Assembly: GCA_015501055.1 (NCBI GenBank)
Contig: JADNYV010000957.1
Span: 1-11,899 of the forward strand
Length of the DNA stretch: 11,899 bases
Reading direction: 5' to 3'
DNA from: Mucidula mucida
Lineage: Eukaryota > Basidiomycota > Agaricomycetes > Agaricales > Physalacriaceae
In this document: positions 9,262 to 11,899 of the stretch, piece after piece
Layout of the letters: each line of letters opens with the position of its first letter
Numbering within the stretch: position 1 is the stretch's first letter
Notes under the pieces: generated by a model
Database searches by the model: none
The model's input: the letters and a program-made list of their open reading frames with translations, nothing else
What the model was told of the DNA's origin: nothing
Position numbers and translations under genes: made by a program

Positions 9262-11899
9262 ATGGCTCAACCGTTCCGTCGCATTCCTCCTCCACCTCAG
9301 ACGCAAAGTCGCGCTTCGAAAACATTTGCTATCCCAACTTTGGATGGCTCACTGACTCTACAAGGCATCTACCACTGGCACCTCCATCACTCGCCGCAGC
9401 ATCGGATTTTTGTCTTCGCCAGAGCTGATGGCTCTGTGAGGACCATATATTGGGCAGAAGCCGTGGGGGCAATTTACCGGGCTGCCAGACTCTTCGACGC
9501 AATCATGACGCCTGGCAATGGGCAGCGACCTCCAGTGGTCGCGATCGTAGCCAATGGCTGTTCAGGTATCACTTCAAGTCACTCTCAGCTTCTCCGACTT
9601 GTTCACTCATCGTTCGTTAGACAGCATCTCTTACTTCGTGACTATGATGGGTCTAATGTTCGCAAACATCGTTTTCTTCCCCATTTCGACGCGTAATTCT
9701 GCACATGCGATCGCTCATCTCATCAACGAAGTCGGCGTCAGTCATGTATTCGTCGGGCACGATACAGCATTGGACGACCTGCTGAAACAAGCCACAGAGC
9801 TCTTGCAGACTCAATATACAAGTACGAACGCGCCTACAACGCTTGCAATGCCAACATTTGAAGAGCTGTTTAAGGACGACTGGGAGGCTTATCTAGATCG
9901 AGAGGGGGAACTACCCCGCGCTCCAATGAATCCTGATGCTCCCGCTCTGTATCTTCATTCATCTGGTACGCATCCGTTCCTAGCCACACACTCTCAGACT
10001 GAAGCGGGAATTACCACAGGCTCAACGGCATTTCCTACACCCATTCCCTGGACCCAACGTCGCCTCATAGAACTCTGCATGATCCCATGGTACAGCGGAC
10101 AAGATATGTGTGATATGGTTCTCTCCCTCCACGTAATGCCTATGTATCACGGTATGGGTGTCCTACAAATATCGTGGACGGCAAGTCATGGTAATTGCGG
10201 CTTTTTTGATCTTACTCATTCCTGTAAAGGCATGTGCCGGACTGGTACTTGGCGTGTTTGAACCGAGATCCCCAGCTATCTTTCCCACGCCGGGAAAACC
10301 TCTTCGAGGCCGCGAAGCTGACCGAGACAGACGTTGTTTTCTGTGTACCGTCGTTCATTGAGGTATGTTTTCTACCGCGCTACCTTGTTTCTTCCTTGCT
10401 AGAGTTACATATAGGCATGGTCGAAACGCGAAGAATGTGTCAACTGGGCTATCATCCCGTGTTGGAGGAGCGGTACGTTGTGCTGTGAATTAATTCAAAT
10501 GTAGACATTGATATTTACAACCGTCAGATGTACGGTGGTGGTCCGTTGAATAAAGAAGTCGGAGATTACCTGACTTCGAAAGGAGTCCGGATTTGTACTC
10601 TCTACGGATCGTAAGTGGTCTCAGAGCCTATGGCTTTCAATGGTAACACACAGTCTGTATACAGGTCAGAATGCGGGATCATGAATCCAATGCTTCCCGA
10701 TCCTAGTCAGTATCCTGAATTATTCCAAGAACGCAACCTGATGCGCCACAGAACAAGTTGGACGTGATTGGGAGTATTTTAAGTTCATCGGTTGCATATC
10801 ACCACACATGGAGCCTTACGGAAACGGTTTGTTTGAACTTGTCATGCTGGTAAGCCCCACTCTAAGTCTATTTCATCTCTTCGCCGCCGACGCTGCCGGT
10901 GCAAGGAAAGTGACTCATGCAGTCCAAGTATTATCAACACGCAGATCTGCGGTACTCGTGCGTTCCGGACTTCTGACCTCTTCATGCAACATCCGACCAA
11001 GCCGGATTTTTGGAGAGTCTTTGGGCGGTCCGATGATCAGATTGTCCATTCCACTGGAGAAAAGGCATGTTCTGATTAACCTCACATTGGTGGGCGCTGA
11101 CGTCGCGAAGACAAACCCCAGTCCATTGGGTAAGAGCTTCCCGATGCATGTCGCAAGGATCTCGGTTTGACAAAATATGCGAACAGAAAATATTCTGAAT
11201 CAGGACGCGTATGTATCGGCGTCCGTGATGTTTGGCCGTGGAAAATTTCAAGCGGGCGTTGTGATTGAACCGAAAGAGCCATACCGATTTGATCCATCCG
11301 ATAGAAGTGAAGTCGAGCGTTTTCGGAATCTCGTCTGGTATGCGGATTTTTTTTTTCAAGTACGACGTGATGCTCATATTAGGCGGCAGGCCGACTGTTG
11401 AACGGATGAATGGATTCGCTCCTCAGCATTCCCGCATATTCAAGGAGGTATGTCGTCCCGTTGATCTGACCATCGTGATTCACCGTCGCTTTCGGCAAGA
11501 TGATTCTTGTGGCGCATCCCAACAAACCGTTTCTGTATACTGCAAAGAATACGACACGGTACGCCAGCTGCTTTTAGATGAATCCCTCTCATCTGTTTGT
11601 AGGCGGAAACCGATTCTCAAGGAATACGAACAGGAGATAGAGGACCTCTATAACGCAGTCGAGGAAAGCACACAGCCTGGACTACTCCCTCCAACCCAAT
11701 GGGATCCTGATAGTACCAAAGGTTTCGTGCGGACCGTTATCCACAATGTTTTATCGCACCCTATAGACGACTCTGACGACCTCTTCCAACATGGCTGTGA
11801 TAGTCTTTCCGCAACCTGGATCCGGAATTCTCTACTTCGCGCTCTTAGGGATACATTCGAGTTTGACGGACGCCAGACAACGGCCCAAACTTTTGTATA
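9262..11899 (+). CDS. NRPS-like adenylate-forming enzyme (A-T...), 5' part
   Basis: N-terminal ~654 residues of a modular enzyme that activates a carboxylic acid with ATP and loads it on a carrier domain; many fungal relatives end in an NADPH reductase, which would lie beyond the window. Exons: 9262-9565, 9621-9965, 10020-10180, 10230-10362, 10415-10472, 10528-10610, 10665-10705, 10752-10849, 10906-11064, 11111-11129, 11187-11337, 11390-11447, 11500-11558, 11603 to edge. Adenylation motifs in order: LHSSGSTAFPTPI (A3, residue ~213), MPMYHGMGVLQ, MYGGGPLNKEVGDYL, LYGSSECG (A5), GRSDDQIVHSTGEK then TNP (A7-A8, to residue ~460), SVMFGRGKFQAGVVI and PFLYTAKNTTRR (A10 lysine, ~552). The carrier motif DLFQHGCDSLSA has its phosphopantetheine Ser at ~623. 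Introns at 10181 and 11065 start with GC. Frame breaks near 10292 (clear) and 10446 (probable) interrupt the coding sequence; residue numbers assume they are bridged. The acid substrate cannot be read. Confidence 0.92.
10181..10229 (+). other. GC-AG intron in NRPS-like gene
   Basis: This 49-bp intron has donor ACG|GCAAGT and acceptor GTAAAG. Joined in phase 0 it gives SWTACAGLVLGVFEP, which keeps the length and pattern of the conserved adenylation-domain segment. The only nearby GT donor (GTAATT at 10191) joins in the wrong frame. Confidence 0.7.
11065..11110 (+). other. Second GC-AG intron in NRPS-like gene
   Basis: This 46-bp intron has donor AAG|GCATGT and acceptor GCGAAG. It splits the highly conserved STGEK|TNP motif exactly in phase 0. 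No GT donor nearby gives the right frame. Confidence 0.75.

Noticed and set aside
11347..11356. Run of ten T in the sense strand
   Set aside because: It lies inside intron 11338-11389 of the NRPS-like gene and is an ordinary intronic poly-T tract, not a terminator.
1..11899. Search for CRISPR arrays, rRNA, insertion-sequence ends and bacterial operon signals
   Set aside because: No regular repeats, rRNA-like blocks, transposase motifs or terminal inverted repeats were seen; the dense short introns mark the DNA as fungal nuclear.

Overview
The window is nuclear DNA from a filamentous fungus, most likely a mushroom-forming basidiomycete (Agaricomycetes). The genes are cut into many short exons by introns of about 44-57 bp with GT...AG ends. 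The protein families (aryl-alcohol-oxidase-like GMC oxidoreductases, a DUF6534 seven-helix membrane protein and an NRPS-like adenylate-forming enzyme) are all expanded in that group. No single open frame holds a whole gene, so I rebuilt each gene by joining exons at splice sites that keep the frame and the family motifs intact.

Layout. 1-1490 is gene-poor; it holds only a possible terminal exon at the left edge and unassigned open frames. 1563-3889 (+) is a complete 12-exon, 588-residue GMC oxidoreductase with a signal peptide. 3921-6418 (-) is a second GMC oxidoreductase of about 600 residues and 14 exons, without a signal peptide. The two are convergent, with 31 bp between their stop codons. 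6419-7105 is a divergent intergenic region. 7106-8614 (+) is a 10-exon, 342-residue DUF6534 membrane protein. 8615-9261 is intergenic. 9262 to the right edge (+) is the 5' part of an NRPS-like gene (adenylation domain, then a carrier domain cut by the window edge). A reductase or other terminal domain would lie beyond the window.

Integrity. The first GMC gene and the DUF6534 gene splice cleanly. The second GMC gene has two junctions where conserved exons cannot be joined in frame with good GT-AG sites. The NRPS-like gene has one clear and one probable 1-nt frame break, each explained by an extra G in a GGG run. These are either decaying genes or consensus errors in the sequence. The NRPS-like gene also needs two GC-AG introns.

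How they may work together: two flavoprotein alcohol or aldehyde oxidoreductases, a membrane protein and a carboxylic-acid-activating enzyme side by side could form a small secondary-metabolite locus. That is inference from proximity only; no substrate can be read from the sequence.
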